Part shown: positions 50,121-60,149 of the stretch, piece by piece
Layout of the letters: every line of letters begins with the position of its first letter
Numbering within the stretch: the first letter of the stretch is position 1
Assembly (NCBI GenBank): GCA_021208885.1
Contig: JAJOJF010000015.1
Span: 62,001 to 126,000, forward strand
Source: Burkholderiaceae bacterium
GTDB taxonomy: Bacteria > Pseudomonadota > Gammaproteobacteria > Burkholderiales > Burkholderiaceae_B
Length of the DNA stretch: 64,000 nucleotides
Direction: 5' to 3'
Made by a program: the position numbers and the translations under genes
Notes under the pieces: generated by a model
What the model saw: the letters and a program-made list of their open reading frames with translations, nothing else
What the model was told of the DNA's origin: nothing
The model's database searches: none

Positions 50121-50154
50121 ATAGTATCACTATTAATATCAATGTAAAAGGGGT
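50121..50154 (-). promoter_or_regulatory. hicAB promoter/operator candidate
   Basis: An AT-rich stretch beginning one base upstream of the hicA TTG. ATAGT-ATC-ACTAT (50121-50133) is a perfect inverted repeat. On the minus strand TTTACA lies 16 bases before TACTAT, which overlaps the repeat, as expected for autorepression by HicB. Confidence 0.5.
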
Positions 50155-50323
50155 CGCCATGCTGCGCACTAAAAGGCTAAATGCGCCTGCCAGCTCTCTC
50201 TATGCGGCGATTGGTGCAGAGATGATCGCAACAAACTGCGAGCCAAGAGAGTCGCGAAGGAGATTGCTATTCTGACAAGCCGACCCGGCGATTTCTATTC
50301 GCAGAAATACGCAACGAACCACC

Positions 50324-50358
50324 AAAAACAAAACCCGCCGATGGCGGGTTTTGTTTTT
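50324..50358. terminator. bidirectional terminator before the TM2 gene end
   Basis: A 16-bp perfect stem, AAAAACAAAACCCGCC against GGCGGGTTTTGTTTTT, with loop GAT. T runs flank the GC stem on both strands. It terminates the minus-strand TM2 gene (stop at 50374). Bases 50160-50323 hold no recognisable gene. Confidence 0.9.
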
Positions 50359-50373
50359 AAAAAAGGTTTGAGG

Positions 50374-50853
50374 TCAGAAATTCAGGCCATCTAGCCAGCC
50401 TAGGCGGCTCCAGATGTGCAGCACCACATGCGCAATGGCGAACATAGTCAGCACCGTGCCAATCAGCAGCCCGAAGCTTGCTACCAATACCGGCCCCCAG
50501 CCTGTTGGCTTGTCACGAACGTAGCCGGGGTTGTAACGCGCATCGAATTTGGCGTCGCTGGTCAGACACAGCACAATCGCCTCAATAAACCCCGCAACGG
50601 CTGGAATAAACAACACAAATATCGCTGGCGTGTCCCACCAGACCTCGGCACGGCTGGCCAGAATCAACAGAACCGCTGCCAGCGCACCCAAGGCCCACGG
50701 GTACTTGCGCCCCAAATAAAACCAGTGCGCGCCAAACCAGCCGCCATAAAACGACAACAGCCCGGCCATCACCTTGCTGCGCAGTGGTCTGATCGTGGTG
50801 TTTGGGTCAAGCTTGGCGTCTAAGTTTGAGGTTGTGTTTTGCATGCACGCCAT
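50374..50853 (-). CDS. TM2-domain-like membrane protein
   Basis: 159 residues with about four hydrophobic segments; SKVMAGLLSFYGGWFGAHWFYLGRKY resembles the TM2 signature, followed by further helices absent from the small TM2 proteins. Function unknown. ATG 50853 has AAGAG upstream; ATG 50844 is possible. Upstream frame to 50964 is not supported. Confidence 0.75.
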   Translation of the reverse strand: MACMQNTTSNLDAKLDPNTTIRPLRSKVMAGLLSFYGGWFGAHWFYLGRKYPWALGALAAVLLILASRAEVWWDTPAIFVLFIPAVAGFIEAIVLCLTSDAKFDARYNPGYVRDKPTGWGPVLVASFGLLIGTVLTMFAIAHVVLHIWSRLGWLDGLNF

Positions 50854-50983
50854 TCTATACGCACTCTTCGGTTCTGACGAAATTTCCCCAGGCAAAAGTT
50901 GTTTGAGAAGTCGATGGTTTGTAGTGGTCTCTGTCAGTAGGCTCATTGACGGGACGAGCCGCAATTTTGGCTAAACTCAAGCC

Positions 50984-52191
50984 ATGAACAAACCGCAATC
51001 TGCGCCCCCTTCGACAAGCCTTGGCCAAGCCGACGCCACACAGGCCGCGACCACAGCACCTGCGGTCGAGTTTGATTTAGGCATTGTCGGTGGCGGCCCC
51101 ACGGGCAGCGCGTTGGCGCTGTTGCTTGCACGCTTGGCACCTGACCCGGCCCGAATTGTGCTGTTCCAGTCCGAAACGGTCACGCGCTGGAACATCGCCT
51201 CACATGAGGACAATCGGGTCATTGCGCTAAACGAAGGCACACGCGTTCTGTTTGACGACCTCGATGTCTGGCCCAACGATGCCACACCAATCGAAACCAT
51301 CCATGTCTCTCAGCGTGGGCGACTCGGTCGCACGCTGATCACCCGCGATGAGTTCAACGTGCCCGCATTGGGCTACGTGGTTCGCTACAGCAGCCTGCAC
51401 ACCAAACTGCTGCAAGCTGCGCAGCAGGCTGGCGTGACTGTCATTGACGGCAAAGCCTCAAGCGTGATGCAAGAAGGCGATGTGGTTAGCATCCGTACCG
51501 ATAAGGAGCGCGTCAAAGTCGCACTAGCCGTACGAGCTGATGGCATGAACCATGGCGCGCGCCCGACCACTTCCGTCAAGTCGCACTCTTGGGCCAAGCC
51601 TGGGTAACCCAACCCAAGTCCGGCTGGGCCTACGAGCGATTTACCCCAGGGGGTCCTTTTGCGGTGCTGCCTCACCCAGATGGTGACGGCTCTCAATCAA
51701 TTGTCTGGTGTTGTGAGCCTGAGCGTGCCAAAGCCATCGAAACCCTAGACCTGCGCGAGGTTGAACAAGCCATGGCTGAGACATTCGGTGATCGCCTAGG
51801 GCGCTTTGTTGTCAAAGAAAAGCTCAAAGGCTACCCGCTATACCAAAGCCTCGATCCCAAACCCGTTAACGGGCGTATTGTCAACGTTGGCAACGCCGCC
51901 CAAACCTTGCACCCGGTTGCAGGCCAGGGCTTAAACCTCGGCATTCGTGATGTCGCAACGCTCGCCCACTGTTTGCGTGACTGGATTGCCTACCCACATC
52001 GGGATCCTGCCCGAACGCTGGGCATCTATCAGAACCTCAGAGCCCGCGACCGCCAGGGCACGGTCAAGCTAACTGACCTCATGTCCCGAGCTTTCACCAC
52101 TGGCTGGGCACCGGTTGAACACGCCGCAGGCCTTGGTCTTTGGGCACTCGATGCCATTGAACCATTGCGCGCGCACTGGCAAGGCATTTGA
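50984..52191 (+). CDS. UbiH/VisC-family FAD monooxygenase, one-base frameshift
   Basis: Ubiquinone-biosynthesis hydroxylase family. N-terminal FAD motif GIVGGGPTGSALALLLAR, VRADGMNHGA, C-terminal GNAAQTLHPVAGQGLNLGIRD. One C is missing in the CCC run at 51562-51564: as read the first part ends SHSWAKPG at 51607. Restored, it continues ARPDHFRQVALLGQAWVTQP... to TGA at 52191, about 402 residues. Which ring position it hydroxylates (UbiH, UbiF or other) is not clear. Precedes dusB. Confidence 0.88.
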
Positions 52192-52299
52192 TGCAGGGAT
52201 TGCGGCAGTAGTTGATCATCCCAATCAGATTGACCACTCGGCGACACTTGTCTTGACCCTCGTCACAGAACTCGCCTTGCGCTCCGATACAATGAAGCC

Positions 52300-53307
52300 A
52301 TGCAGATCGGCCAATGGACTTTCCCTAACCAAGTGTTCGTCGCCCCCATGGCAGGGGTGACCGATCGTCCGTTTCGCCAGCTTTGCAAGCGCTTGGGCGC
52401 TGGCCATGCGGTTTCCGAGATGGCGGCGAGCAACCCCGCGCTATGGGATAGCGTCAAGACCTCACGGCGCTTGGACCACGCTGGCGAAATTGACCCGATC
52501 ACGGTACAGATCGCTGGCGCCGATCCCGAGATGATGGCGCAGGCTGCGGTCTACAACATCGGCAAAGGTGCGCGCATCATTGACATCAACATGGGCTGCC
52601 CTGCCAAGAAGGTCTGTAAGGTCGCAGCAGGCTCGGCCCTGTTGCAGCACGAAGGCCTGGTAGCCAGGATTCTGGAGGCCGTGGTTAAGGCCTGCAGCCC
52701 GCATGGCGTGCCCGTCACACTTAAAACTCGTACCGGCTGGGATCACGACAATCGCAATGCGCTGCGCATTGCCAGGCTGGCTGAATCGGTTGGCATTGCT
52801 GCCTTGACACTACACGGGCGCACACGCGCTGACCGCTATGAAGGCGCAGCTGAATACGACACCATTGCCGCCGTGAAAGGTGAAATTGGCATTCCTGTCA
52901 TTGCCAATGGTGATATTGATAGCCCCGAGAAGGCTCGCACGGTACTCGATTACACCGGCGCTGATGCGGTCATGATCGGTCGCGCGGCCATGGGCAGGCC
53001 CTGGATATTTCGGGAGGTGGATCACTACCTTCGCACCGGCCAAACGCTGTCACCGCCCGCGCTGTCGGAGATCCGTGATTTACTGTTACATCATCTGCAA
53101 GACCATTATCAGTTCTATGGCGAGTACACTGGCGTTCGGACTGCGCGCAAGCATATTGGCTGGTACCTGCAAAACGTGCCCGGCGGTCAACACCTGATTC
53201 AACGCATCAACACCATTGACGATACGGCCAATCAGGCTCGGGAGGTCGAGCGCTGGTTCGATGATGCGCTGACTCGGGACGATGCCGGCGCCCTGCTTGC
53301 TGCTTAA
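52300..53307 (+). CDS. dusB: tRNA-dihydrouridine synthase B
   Basis: 335 residues; FMN enzyme reducing a uridine in the tRNA D-loop. MAGVTDRPFRQLC, DINMGCPAKKVCK with the catalytic Cys, LHGRTRADRYEG, and VMIGRAAMGRPWIF. Head of the classic dusB-fis pair. Confidence 0.97.
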   Translation: MQIGQWTFPNQVFVAPMAGVTDRPFRQLCKRLGAGHAVSEMAASNPALWDSVKTSRRLDHAGEIDPITVQIAGADPEMMAQAAVYNIGKGARIIDINMGCPAKKVCKVAAGSALLQHEGLVARILEAVVKACSPHGVPVTLKTRTGWDHDNRNALRIARLAESVGIAALTLHGRTRADRYEGAAEYDTIAAVKGEIGIPVIANGDIDSPEKARTVLDYTGADAVMIGRAAMGRPWIFREVDHYLRTGQTLSPPALSEIRDLLLHHLQDHYQFYGEYTGVRTARKHIGWYLQNVPGGQHLIQRINTIDDTANQAREVERWFDDALTRDDAGALLAA

Positions 53308-53320
53308 TCAGAGATACTTC

Positions 53321-53560
53321 ATGAAAAAAAATGTCACCCCACTCGATGAATCCGTGCGACTCAACCTGGCTCTCTATCTTGAAGACCTAGGACAGATCCC
53401 ACCTACGAATATGTGGGACATGGTCATGAGCTGTGTGGAGAAACCGCTGCTGGAAACTGCGATGAATCACGCCGGCGGCAACCAATCCAAAGCTGCCGAC
53501 ATGCTCGGGATTACTCGCAACACCCTGCGAAAAAAACTCTTGATGCACCAACTGATTTGA
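53321..53560 (+). CDS. fis: DNA-binding protein Fis
   Basis: 79-residue nucleoid and transcription factor. C-terminal helix-turn-helix GGNQSKAADMLGITRNTLRKKL. ATG 53321, 13 bases after the dusB stop, gives the usual Fis length; the frame open upstream lies within dusB. dusB-fis co-transcription is conserved in Proteobacteria. Confidence 0.96.
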   Translation: MKKNVTPLDESVRLNLALYLEDLGQIPPTNMWDMVMSCVEKPLLETAMNHAGGNQSKAADMLGITRNTLRKKLLMHQLI

Positions 53561-53647
53561 GCCGTTTGGATTAGCACATGACGAATCCAAAAATTATCTG
53601 AACAAATTCCCCCCTTATTAGACTGACTCATAGCCTACCTTTTTAAG

Positions 53648-55240
53648 ATGAAAATCCAAACCGCTCTCATTTCTGTCTCTGACAAATCTGGCATCGTGCC
53701 GTTTGCCCAGTCGCTCCACCAGCGTGGCGTGCGCATACTGTCCACTGGCGGCACAGCCAAGCTGCTTGCCGATGCCGGCTTGCCCGTCACGGAAGTAGCC
53801 AAACACACCGGCTCGCCTGAGATCCTTGATGGACGCGTTAAAACCCTGCACCCCAAGATTCATGGCGGCCTTTTGGCTCGGCGTGACACCCCCGAGCACA
53901 TGCAGACGCTCAAAAAGCACGGCATCGATCGCATCGACCTGTTAGTGGTCAACCTCTACCCTTTCCGTGAAACCGTGGCCAAGCCCAACTGCTCGTTTGA
54001 CGATGCCGTAGAAAACATCGACATCGGTGGGCCAGCCATGCTCAGAGCCGCCGCTAAAAACCACGGCAATGCCGTCGGTGGCGTGACCGTGGTCATCGAC
54101 CCGTCAGACTACCCACGCGTGCTCTCAGACATGGATCAACACAAAAACCAGACGAGCTTTGCGCTGCGCTTGGAACTTGCAGCCAAGGTATACGCCCACA
54201 CCAGCGCCTACGACGGCGCCATCGCTGCCTATCTGACAAGCCTGGCTCACGCTGAGCCCGAACCACTAGCGACGCCCGAGCGCGAAACCTGGCCACGCAC
54301 CTTGACCTTGCAGTTAAAGCGCGAACAAACCTTGCGCTACGGTGAGAATCCGCAACAGATCGCTGCGTTTTATCGTGACCCGAGCGTGCCCACTGGTCTT
54401 TTGGGGCACTATAAGCAACTGCAAGGCAAAGAGCTCTCCTACAACAACATTGCTGATGCCGATGCCGCCTGGGACTGCGTCAGAAGCTTCGACAAGCCAG
54501 CATGTGTGATCATCAAGCACGCCAACCCGTGTGGCGTGGCTATTGGCGAAGACACCTACCGCGCCTACGAGAAAGCATTTCGCACCGATCCGACTTCGGC
54601 ATTTGGCGGCATCATCGCCTTTAACCGACCGATTGATGCAGCCACTGCCGAAGCGGTTTCCAGCCAGTTTCTCGAAGTGCTGATTGCCCCGGGGTTTGAT
54701 GGCGCAGCCCTTGCGGTCTTGCAGCACAAGAAAAACGTTCGAGTGCTGGAAATTCCCATGGGCCCCGCCCACAATGACATTGACGTCAAGCGCGTGGGCG
54801 GAGGCTGGTTAATCCAAACCCCTGACTGGCAATTGCTTGACAACGACCAAGTGCGTGTGGTGAGCAAACGCCAACCCACCGAACAACAAATGCAGGACCT
54901 CATGTTTGCCTGGCGAGTGGCCAAGTTCGTCAAATCCAACGCCATTGTATTTGCTGGCAACGGCATGACACTTGGCGTGGGCGCTGGCCAAATGAGCCGC
55001 GTGGACTCTGCCAGGATCGCGTCAATCAAAGCCGCAAACGCCGGGCTTGATCTGAATGGCAGTGCAGTCGCGTCAGACGCTTTCTTCCCATTCCGTGATG
55101 GCTTGGATGTAGTGGTCGATGCCGGCGCCTCGTGTGTGATTCAACCCGGTGGCAGCGTACGTGACGATGAAGTCATTGCCGCAGCCGATGAGCGTGATGT
55201 GGTCATGGTGCTCACCGGCATGCGTCACTTCCGCCACTGA
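53648..55240 (+). CDS. purH: bifunctional AICAR transformylase/IMP cyclohydrolase
   Basis: 530 residues; last two steps of IMP synthesis. N-terminal cyclohydrolase domain ([43 protein letters not shown]) and C-terminal transformylase domain ([40 protein letters not shown]). It overlaps no neighbour. Confidence 0.98.
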   Translation: MKIQTALISVSDKSGIVPFAQSLHQRGVRILSTGGTAKLLADAGLPVTEVAKHTGSPEILDGRVKTLHPKIHGGLLARRDTPEHMQTLKKHGIDRIDLLVVNLYPFRETVAKPNCSFDDAVENIDIGGPAMLRAAAKNHGNAVGGVTVVIDPSDYPRVLSDMDQHKNQTSFALRLELAAKVYAHTSAYDGAIAAYLTSLAHAEPEPLATPERETWPRTLTLQLKREQTLRYGENPQQIAAFYRDPSVPTGLLGHYKQLQGKELSYNNIADADAAWDCVRSFDKPACVIIKHANPCGVAIGEDTYRAYEKAFRTDPTSAFGGIIAFNRPIDAATAEAVSSQFLEVLIAPGFDGAALAVLQHKKNVRVLEIPMGPAHNDIDVKRVGGGWLIQTPDWQLLDNDQVRVVSKRQPTEQQMQDLMFAWRVAKFVKSNAIVFAGNGMTLGVGAGQMSRVDSARIASIKAANAGLDLNGSAVASDAFFPFRDGLDVVVDAGASCVIQPGGSVRDDEVIAAADERDVVMVLTGMRHFRH

Positions 55241-55264
55241 ACCTAACCACGGCACTCATCAAGC

Positions 55265-55825
55265 ATGCGCATACTTGGGGTTGACCCTGGATTGAGACGA
55301 ACGGGCTTCGGTGTGGTCGACGTCCAGGGCAGCCGCCTGCAGTATGTCGCCAGTGGCACGATTATCGTGCCAAGCGACGTCTCTCTGCCTGAGCGCTTAA
55401 AAGTGATTCTGGACAACTTGCGCGAGGTCGTGCGCCAGACGCAGCCTGATGTCGCCGCACTTGAGATCGTGTTCGTCAACACCAATCCGCAGTCCACGCT
55501 CTTGCTCGGTCAAGCCAGAGGCGCTGCCATGTGTGCTCTGGCCGACAGCGGGCTGACCGTGCATGAATACACCGCGCTGCAGGTCAAAAAATCAGTCGTG
55601 GGCCACGGCAAAGCCGCCAAGGAACAGGTCCAAATGATGGTGCAGCAACTGCTAAGCCTCGAGGGCGTGCCTCAACCGGATCCTGCTGACGCCCTGGCTT
55701 GTGCCATTTGCCACGCCCATACCGCCCCGTTAGGCCTGGCGTTGTCTGGCCAAGGCTGGCGCACTGCTGCCGCCCGATCATCGCGATCAAGCGTCAAAGG
55801 CGGCAGGTTCCGTCGCGGGTTGTAA
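55265..55825 (+). CDS. ruvC: Holliday junction resolvase RuvC
   Basis: 186 residues; endonuclease that resolves Holliday junctions. Catalytic Asp in [18 protein letters not shown], Glu in ALEIVFVN, and Asp pair in [16 protein letters not shown] short basic C-terminal tail. Followed 30 bases later by ruvA. Confidence 0.97.
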   Translation: MRILGVDPGLRRTGFGVVDVQGSRLQYVASGTIIVPSDVSLPERLKVILDNLREVVRQTQPDVAALEIVFVNTNPQSTLLLGQARGAAMCALADSGLTVHEYTALQVKKSVVGHGKAAKEQVQMMVQQLLSLEGVPQPDPADALACAICHAHTAPLGLALSGQGWRTAAARSSRSSVKGGRFRRGL

Positions 55826-55855
55826 GATTCATATCACACACCATCGAGACCAAGC

Positions 55856-56425
55856 ATGATCGCACGACTGACTGGCACCCTCTTTGAGAAAATCCCCCCA
55901 AAAATTGGCCTAGATGTCAATGGCGTGGGTTATGACATCGAAGTCTCCATGACCACACTCTACGACCTGCCCGAGGTCGGCGCCAAGGTGACACTCTTGA
56001 CCCATCTGGTGGTACGTGAAGACGCTCACATTCTCTTTGGCTTTACGACGCAGCAGGAGCGCGCGGCGTTTCGTGAACTCATCAAAGTCACAGGCATTGG
56101 CGCCAGAACCGCACTATCAGTGCTCTCAGGATTGTCAGTGGCCGATCTCGCCCAAGCGGTCACCCTGCAAGAATCGGGGCGCTTGGTCAAAGTGCCCGGT
56201 ATCGGCAAAAAAACCGCTGAGCGACTGTTGCTAGAACTGAAAGGCAAGCTTGGCGCAGACAACATCACCACGGCGGCTGGCAGCTCGCACGAAACCGACA
56301 TTTTGCAAGCCTTGACTGCATTGGGTTACTCAGACAAAGAATCACTCGCCGCCATTAAAACATTGCCGGCTGGCGTGGAGGTTTCAGAGGGTATCCGCCT
56401 GGCTTTAAAAGCACTGGCGCGATAG
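55856..56425 (+). CDS. ruvA: Holliday junction branch migration protein RuvA
   Basis: 189 residues; tetrameric junction-binding subunit. N-terminal OB domain [28 protein letters not shown], paired helix-hairpin-helix motifs ([35 protein letters not shown]), and C-terminal RuvB-binding domain. In many relatives ruvB follows directly; here it is 2.7 kb away. Confidence 0.97.
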   Translation: MIARLTGTLFEKIPPKIGLDVNGVGYDIEVSMTTLYDLPEVGAKVTLLTHLVVREDAHILFGFTTQQERAAFRELIKVTGIGARTALSVLSGLSVADLAQAVTLQESGRLVKVPGIGKKTAERLLLELKGKLGADNITTAAGSSHETDILQALTALGYSDKESLAAIKTLPAGVEVSEGIRLALKALAR

Positions 56426-56465
56426 AACTTCTAAGGCCCAACAATCACCCCACCACAACCGTCGA

Positions 56466-56996
56466 TCAATCAGGCTTGTCATCCGAATGGATCTGCATGG
56501 CTTCCAGAAACCGTGACACCATGTTGTAAGCGGCAATCGTGGCGGTCAGCTCCACCAACTGCTCATGGTCAAAGTGCTCGCGTACCGCTGCAGCCACGTC
56601 ATCAGGCACATGCACATGTGTGGTCATGGCGTCGGTGTAGGCGAGCACATCGCGCTGGGTTTGGTCAAACACGCTTTCTTGGGCACGCCAATTGGCCAAA
56701 GCATCAAGTTGTGCTTCAGACACGCCCGCCTTTAATGCAAACGGACGGTGTTGGTCTGCCTCATAGGGTGCGCCATTGATGTGAGCCACGCGCATAATCA
56801 CCAGCTCACGCAAAGCGGCTGAGAGTTTGCACTGCTGGCGAATCGCCGTCAGATAACCTAGCCAGCCGGTCGCCACAGGCACGCTGTGCATCAACATGCG
56901 ATAGAGATGCAAGACCTCACCGCGCTCAGCGACGATTTTTTGTACGAGAGGCTGAACGTCTTCGCGACTTAGATCAGCGTATGGAATACGTGCCAT
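56466..56996 (-). CDS. carboxymuconolactone-decarboxylase-family protein lacking cysteines
   Basis: 176 residues with the AhpD-like helical fold: LRELVIMRVAHINGAPYEADQHRPFALKAGVSEAQLDAL. The redox CxxC of AhpD is absent (the protein has no cysteine), so peroxidase or disulfide chemistry is excluded; the Glu and His of the CMD branch remain. Substrate unknown. Confidence 0.85.
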   Translation of the reverse strand: MARIPYADLSREDVQPLVQKIVAERGEVLHLYRMLMHSVPVATGWLGYLTAIRQQCKLSAALRELVIMRVAHINGAPYEADQHRPFALKAGVSEAQLDALANWRAQESVFDQTQRDVLAYTDAMTTHVHVPDDVAAAVREHFDHEQLVELTATIAAYNMVSRFLEAMQIHSDDKPD

Positions 56997-57049
56997 GAAT
57001 GCTCCAACATTGCTCCAACAAACTCATTTCAAACATCTTTATCTGCCCA

Positions 57050-57964
57050 TCAAGACTTCAAATACTTGGGCACCACCGCTTCAAGCGGTGTGGCCACCAC
57101 GCCCAGAATCGGATCCATGGGATGGTCACTAACATTGTCAGTTTTCAGGGAATCGAGATTGTCACGTGACATCAGCGGCTCACCCGGCAAACACTCAAAA
57201 AACCAGGCTTGCATGCGACCAATGCTCATGGGCAAATCGACCACGGGCCGGGGATGACCACTGTACTTGGCTGCCAGGCTCACCAGCTCACCAAGGGTGT
57301 AAACCTCGGGGCCTGCCAAATCGTAGGTCTGGCCGCAAGTCGCTTTCTCACTCAATGAGTTGACAATTGCCAATGCCACATCTTCAACATAGACAGGCTG
57401 CATGCGGGCTTTGCTGCCTGCCAAGGGCAACACAAAAAACCATTTCGCTAAGCCCGCAAACATGTTCATGAACTTGTCGCCCGCACCAAACACCACCGAT
57501 GGCCTGAAGATCGTCGTACAAAAGCCTGGCGTTTGTGCAGCAACTTCCGCAATGGCTGCCTCACCGGCAGCCTTCGAACGTGCGTACTGACTCGTGCCAT
57601 TCGAACTGGCTCCCAGGGCACTGACATGCACCATGCGCTTGACGCCATGAGCCGCACAAGCACGCGCAATCATGGCTGGCAACTTCACATGCGCGGCTTC
57701 AAATGCCGGACCGTAGGGCTGGCCTGATGGGCTATGCAAAACGCCCACGAGGTTAATCACCGCATCCATGCCCTGAACCAGCGAATTGATGACTGACGCA
57801 TCGTGTACATCGCCCGGCACAATTGTCACCGTCGGGTGGACCATGAGATCACGCGCATGGCGCAACCGCCTGGTAGGCACAAACACCGTATCACCGCGCG
57901 CTGCGAGCTTAGCGACCACATGTTGCCCAATAAAGCCGGTGCCACCAATGACCAAGATACGCAT
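57050..57964 (-). CDS. NDUFA9-like NAD(P)-binding protein
   Basis: 304 residues, atypical short-chain dehydrogenase/epimerase. Cofactor motif GGTGFIGQHV at the N-terminus, VHVSALGASSNG, and YARSK as the YxxxK pair. Resembles the bacterial relatives of the complex I NDUFA9 subunit; role unknown. Thirteen bases downstream of the dehydratase gene, likely co-transcribed. Confidence 0.87.
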   Translation of the reverse strand: MRILVIGGTGFIGQHVVAKLAARGDTVFVPTRRLRHARDLMVHPTVTIVPGDVHDASVINSLVQGMDAVINLVGVLHSPSGQPYGPAFEAAHVKLPAMIARACAAHGVKRMVHVSALGASSNGTSQYARSKAAGEAAIAEVAAQTPGFCTTIFRPSVVFGAGDKFMNMFAGLAKWFFVLPLAGSKARMQPVYVEDVALAIVNSLSEKATCGQTYDLAGPEVYTLGELVSLAAKYSGHPRPVVDLPMSIGRMQAWFFECLPGEPLMSRDNLDSLKTDNVSDHPMDPILGVVATPLEAVVPKYLKS

Positions 57965-57976
57965 GACGATTACTCC

Positions 57977-59005
57977 TTATTTAGTCACAACCCAAGGGCC
58001 AGTATCCCATTTGGGATCAGATAGAAATGCCCCATAGCTTGCCAGATCTACATTACCGCCGCTGACAATCACGCCAATACGCATGCCAGATTCAATGGCC
58101 AGCACGCGCTGCAGCACGGCAGCCGCTGCCAGACACCCCGTGGGTTCCACCAACAACTTTAACCGTTGCGCAAACCACCGCATGGTTAGCACCAACTGTG
58201 CATCGGACACCGTCAGAATATCGGTCACATATTGCTGGATCAGTGCAAAGGTTATATCACCAGGAGCCGAAGTCACCGCCCCATCGGCAATTGACTTTGG
58301 TGTCGGGATAGTCACAATCTTGCCAGCTTCAAACGAGCGTCGCACATCATCTCCCGCTTCAGGTTCCACGCCATAGACCTTGCAATTGGGGCTCAAGACT
58401 GAAGCAGCCACGGCGCATCCAGACAACAAGCCGCCACCGCCCAAGCAAACAAGCAATGCATCGAGCTGACCCACGTCTTCAAACAATTCCTTGCCCGCGG
58501 TGCCCTGCCCGCAAATCACGTCCGGGTGGTTAAAGGGTGGGATGACGGTATAACCGTGCCGCGCAGCCAGATCAGCGGCAATCTGATCACGGTTTTCTGT
58601 ATACCGGTCATAAGCCACAATCGTGGCACCATAGCCCTCGGTCGCAGCGCGCTTGGCTGCCGGCGCGTCATGTGGCATGACAATGGTGGTTTTGACTCCC
58701 AGAATCTGGCCCGATGCGGCAATGGCTTGGGCATGGTTGCCAGAGGAATAGGCCACGACACCGGCTGCGCGCTCATCAGGTGTCAAATTAGACAGCGCAT
58801 TAAACGCCCCACGGAATTTAAACGCCCCGGTGCGCTGCATGGGCTCACACTTAAAGAAAACTTCAGCACCTAGCGCCTGGTTCAGAGAGTTGCTGGTCAG
58901 CACCGGTGTGCGGTGCGCTACACCGGCTAAGGTGCGTGCAGCACGTTCAACCCCGGCATAGTTAGGCAATAGCGGCTGTTCAGCGGTTTGTGCAGAGCGA
59001 GTCAT
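57977..59005 (-). CDS. PLP-dependent threonine/serine dehydratase
   Basis: 342 residues, fold type II. PLP lysine in [25 protein letters not shown], and phosphate-binding GGGGLLSG. No C-terminal ACT domain, so it is the catabolic/racemase-like form rather than biosynthetic IlvA. ATG 59005 was chosen; the frame extends upstream through the ruvB promoter. Confidence 0.9.
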   Translation of the reverse strand: MTRSAQTAEQPLLPNYAGVERAARTLAGVAHRTPVLTSNSLNQALGAEVFFKCEPMQRTGAFKFRGAFNALSNLTPDERAAGVVAYSSGNHAQAIAASGQILGVKTTIVMPHDAPAAKRAATEGYGATIVAYDRYTENRDQIAADLAARHGYTVIPPFNHPDVICGQGTAGKELFEDVGQLDALLVCLGGGGLLSGCAVAASVLSPNCKVYGVEPEAGDDVRRSFEAGKIVTIPTPKSIADGAVTSAPGDITFALIQQYVTDILTVSDAQLVLTMRWFAQRLKLLVEPTGCLAAAAVLQRVLAIESGMRIGVIVSGGNVDLASYGAFLSDPKWDTGPWVVTK

Positions 59006-59084
59006 GGCAATCAATATCCTTAAATCCTCGGAGAGAGCTTCCGATAGTGTACGATTGTTGCAAGCATGTTCTGCAAACAATCTC

Positions 59085-60149
59085 ATGGCCATCCAGTCTG
59101 ATCAATTTACCGGGGCAGCCCCCGCCACCCGGCTTGTGGACGCCACTAGCCAAACGCCCAACGAGGAGTCGGTCGAGCGGGCCTTGCGACCCAAGGCGCT
59201 CGAGGACTATGTGGGCCAACAAACCGTGCGCGATCAGTTGCAAATTTTTATCCAAGCTGCACGTGGCCGCAGCGAGGCACTTGACCACGTCCTGTTGTTT
59301 GGTCCACCGGGACTTGGCAAGACAACGCTCGCCCACATCGTGGCCTATGAGATGGGGGTAAACCTGCGCCAGACCTCGGGCCCCGTGCTTGAACGCGCGG
59401 GTGACCTCGCAGCGTTGCTGACCAACCTGGAAAAAAACGACGTTCTGTTTATCGACGAGATTCACCGGCTCTCGCCCGTGGTTGAGGAAATTCTCTACCC
59501 CGCGCTCGAAGACTTCCAGATCGATATTCTGATTGGCGAGGGGCCAGCGGCCCGAAGCGTCAAGCTAGACTTGCAACCTTTCACGCTCGTGGGTGCCACC
59601 ACACGCGCCGGCATGCTCACCAACCCCTTGCGCGATCGTTTCGGAATTGTTTCCAGGCTTGATTTTTACAGCCACGACGAACTCGCCAAGATCGTCACCC
59701 GAAACGCCAAGCTCTTGCAAGCCGACATCGAGCCGAACGGCGCCTCGGAAATCGCCCGTCGCTCACGTGGAACCCCCCGAATTGCCAACCGCTTGTTGCG
59801 ACGGGTGCGTGACTTCGCTCAGGTAAAAGGCAACGGAATCATTAGCCAGGACATCGCCTCGCAGGCCTTGGGCATGCTCGAGGTCGACCCCTTGGGCTTA
59901 GACCTCATGGATCGCAAGCTACTTGAAGCCATCGTGCACAAATTCGACGGAGGCCCTGTCGGCGTAGAAAGCCTGGCCGCTGCCATTGGCGAAGAGCGCG
60001 ACACCATCGAGGACGTGATTGAGCCCTACCTGATTCAAAATGGCTTTTTACAACGCACCCCACGCGGGCGGGTGGCCACCCAAACCACCTGGCGTCATCT
60101 AGGACTCACGCCACCGAAGGGCGGAGTAGCCAGTGGTGAGTTGTTTTAA
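59085..60149 (+). CDS. ruvB: Holliday junction branch migration ATPase RuvB
   Basis: 354 residues; hexameric motor. Walker [11 protein letters not shown], Walker [29 protein letters not shown], arginine finger region and C-terminal winged helix ([14 protein letters not shown]). ATG 59085 was chosen for family length although a hairpin (59053-59082) abuts it with no Shine-Dalgarno; ATG 59004 is the alternative. Its stop overlaps that of recQ through TTAA. Confidence 0.96.
   Translation: MAIQSDQFTGAAPATRLVDATSQTPNEESVERALRPKALEDYVGQQTVRDQLQIFIQAARGRSEALDHVLLFGPPGLGKTTLAHIVAYEMGVNLRQTSGPVLERAGDLAALLTNLEKNDVLFIDEIHRLSPVVEEILYPALEDFQIDILIGEGPAARSVKLDLQPFTLVGATTRAGMLTNPLRDRFGIVSRLDFYSHDELAKIVTRNAKLLQADIEPNGASEIARRSRGTPRIANRLLRRVRDFAQVKGNGIISQDIASQALGMLEVDPLGLDLMDRKLLEAIVHKFDGGPVGVESLAAAIGEERDTIEDVIEPYLIQNGFLQRTPRGRVATQTTWRHLGLTPPKGGVASGELF

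Noticed and set aside
50161-50275. A 38-codon plus-strand frame beside hicA
   Set aside because: No ribosome site, no recognisable similarity, and low-complexity Arg/Ser composition.
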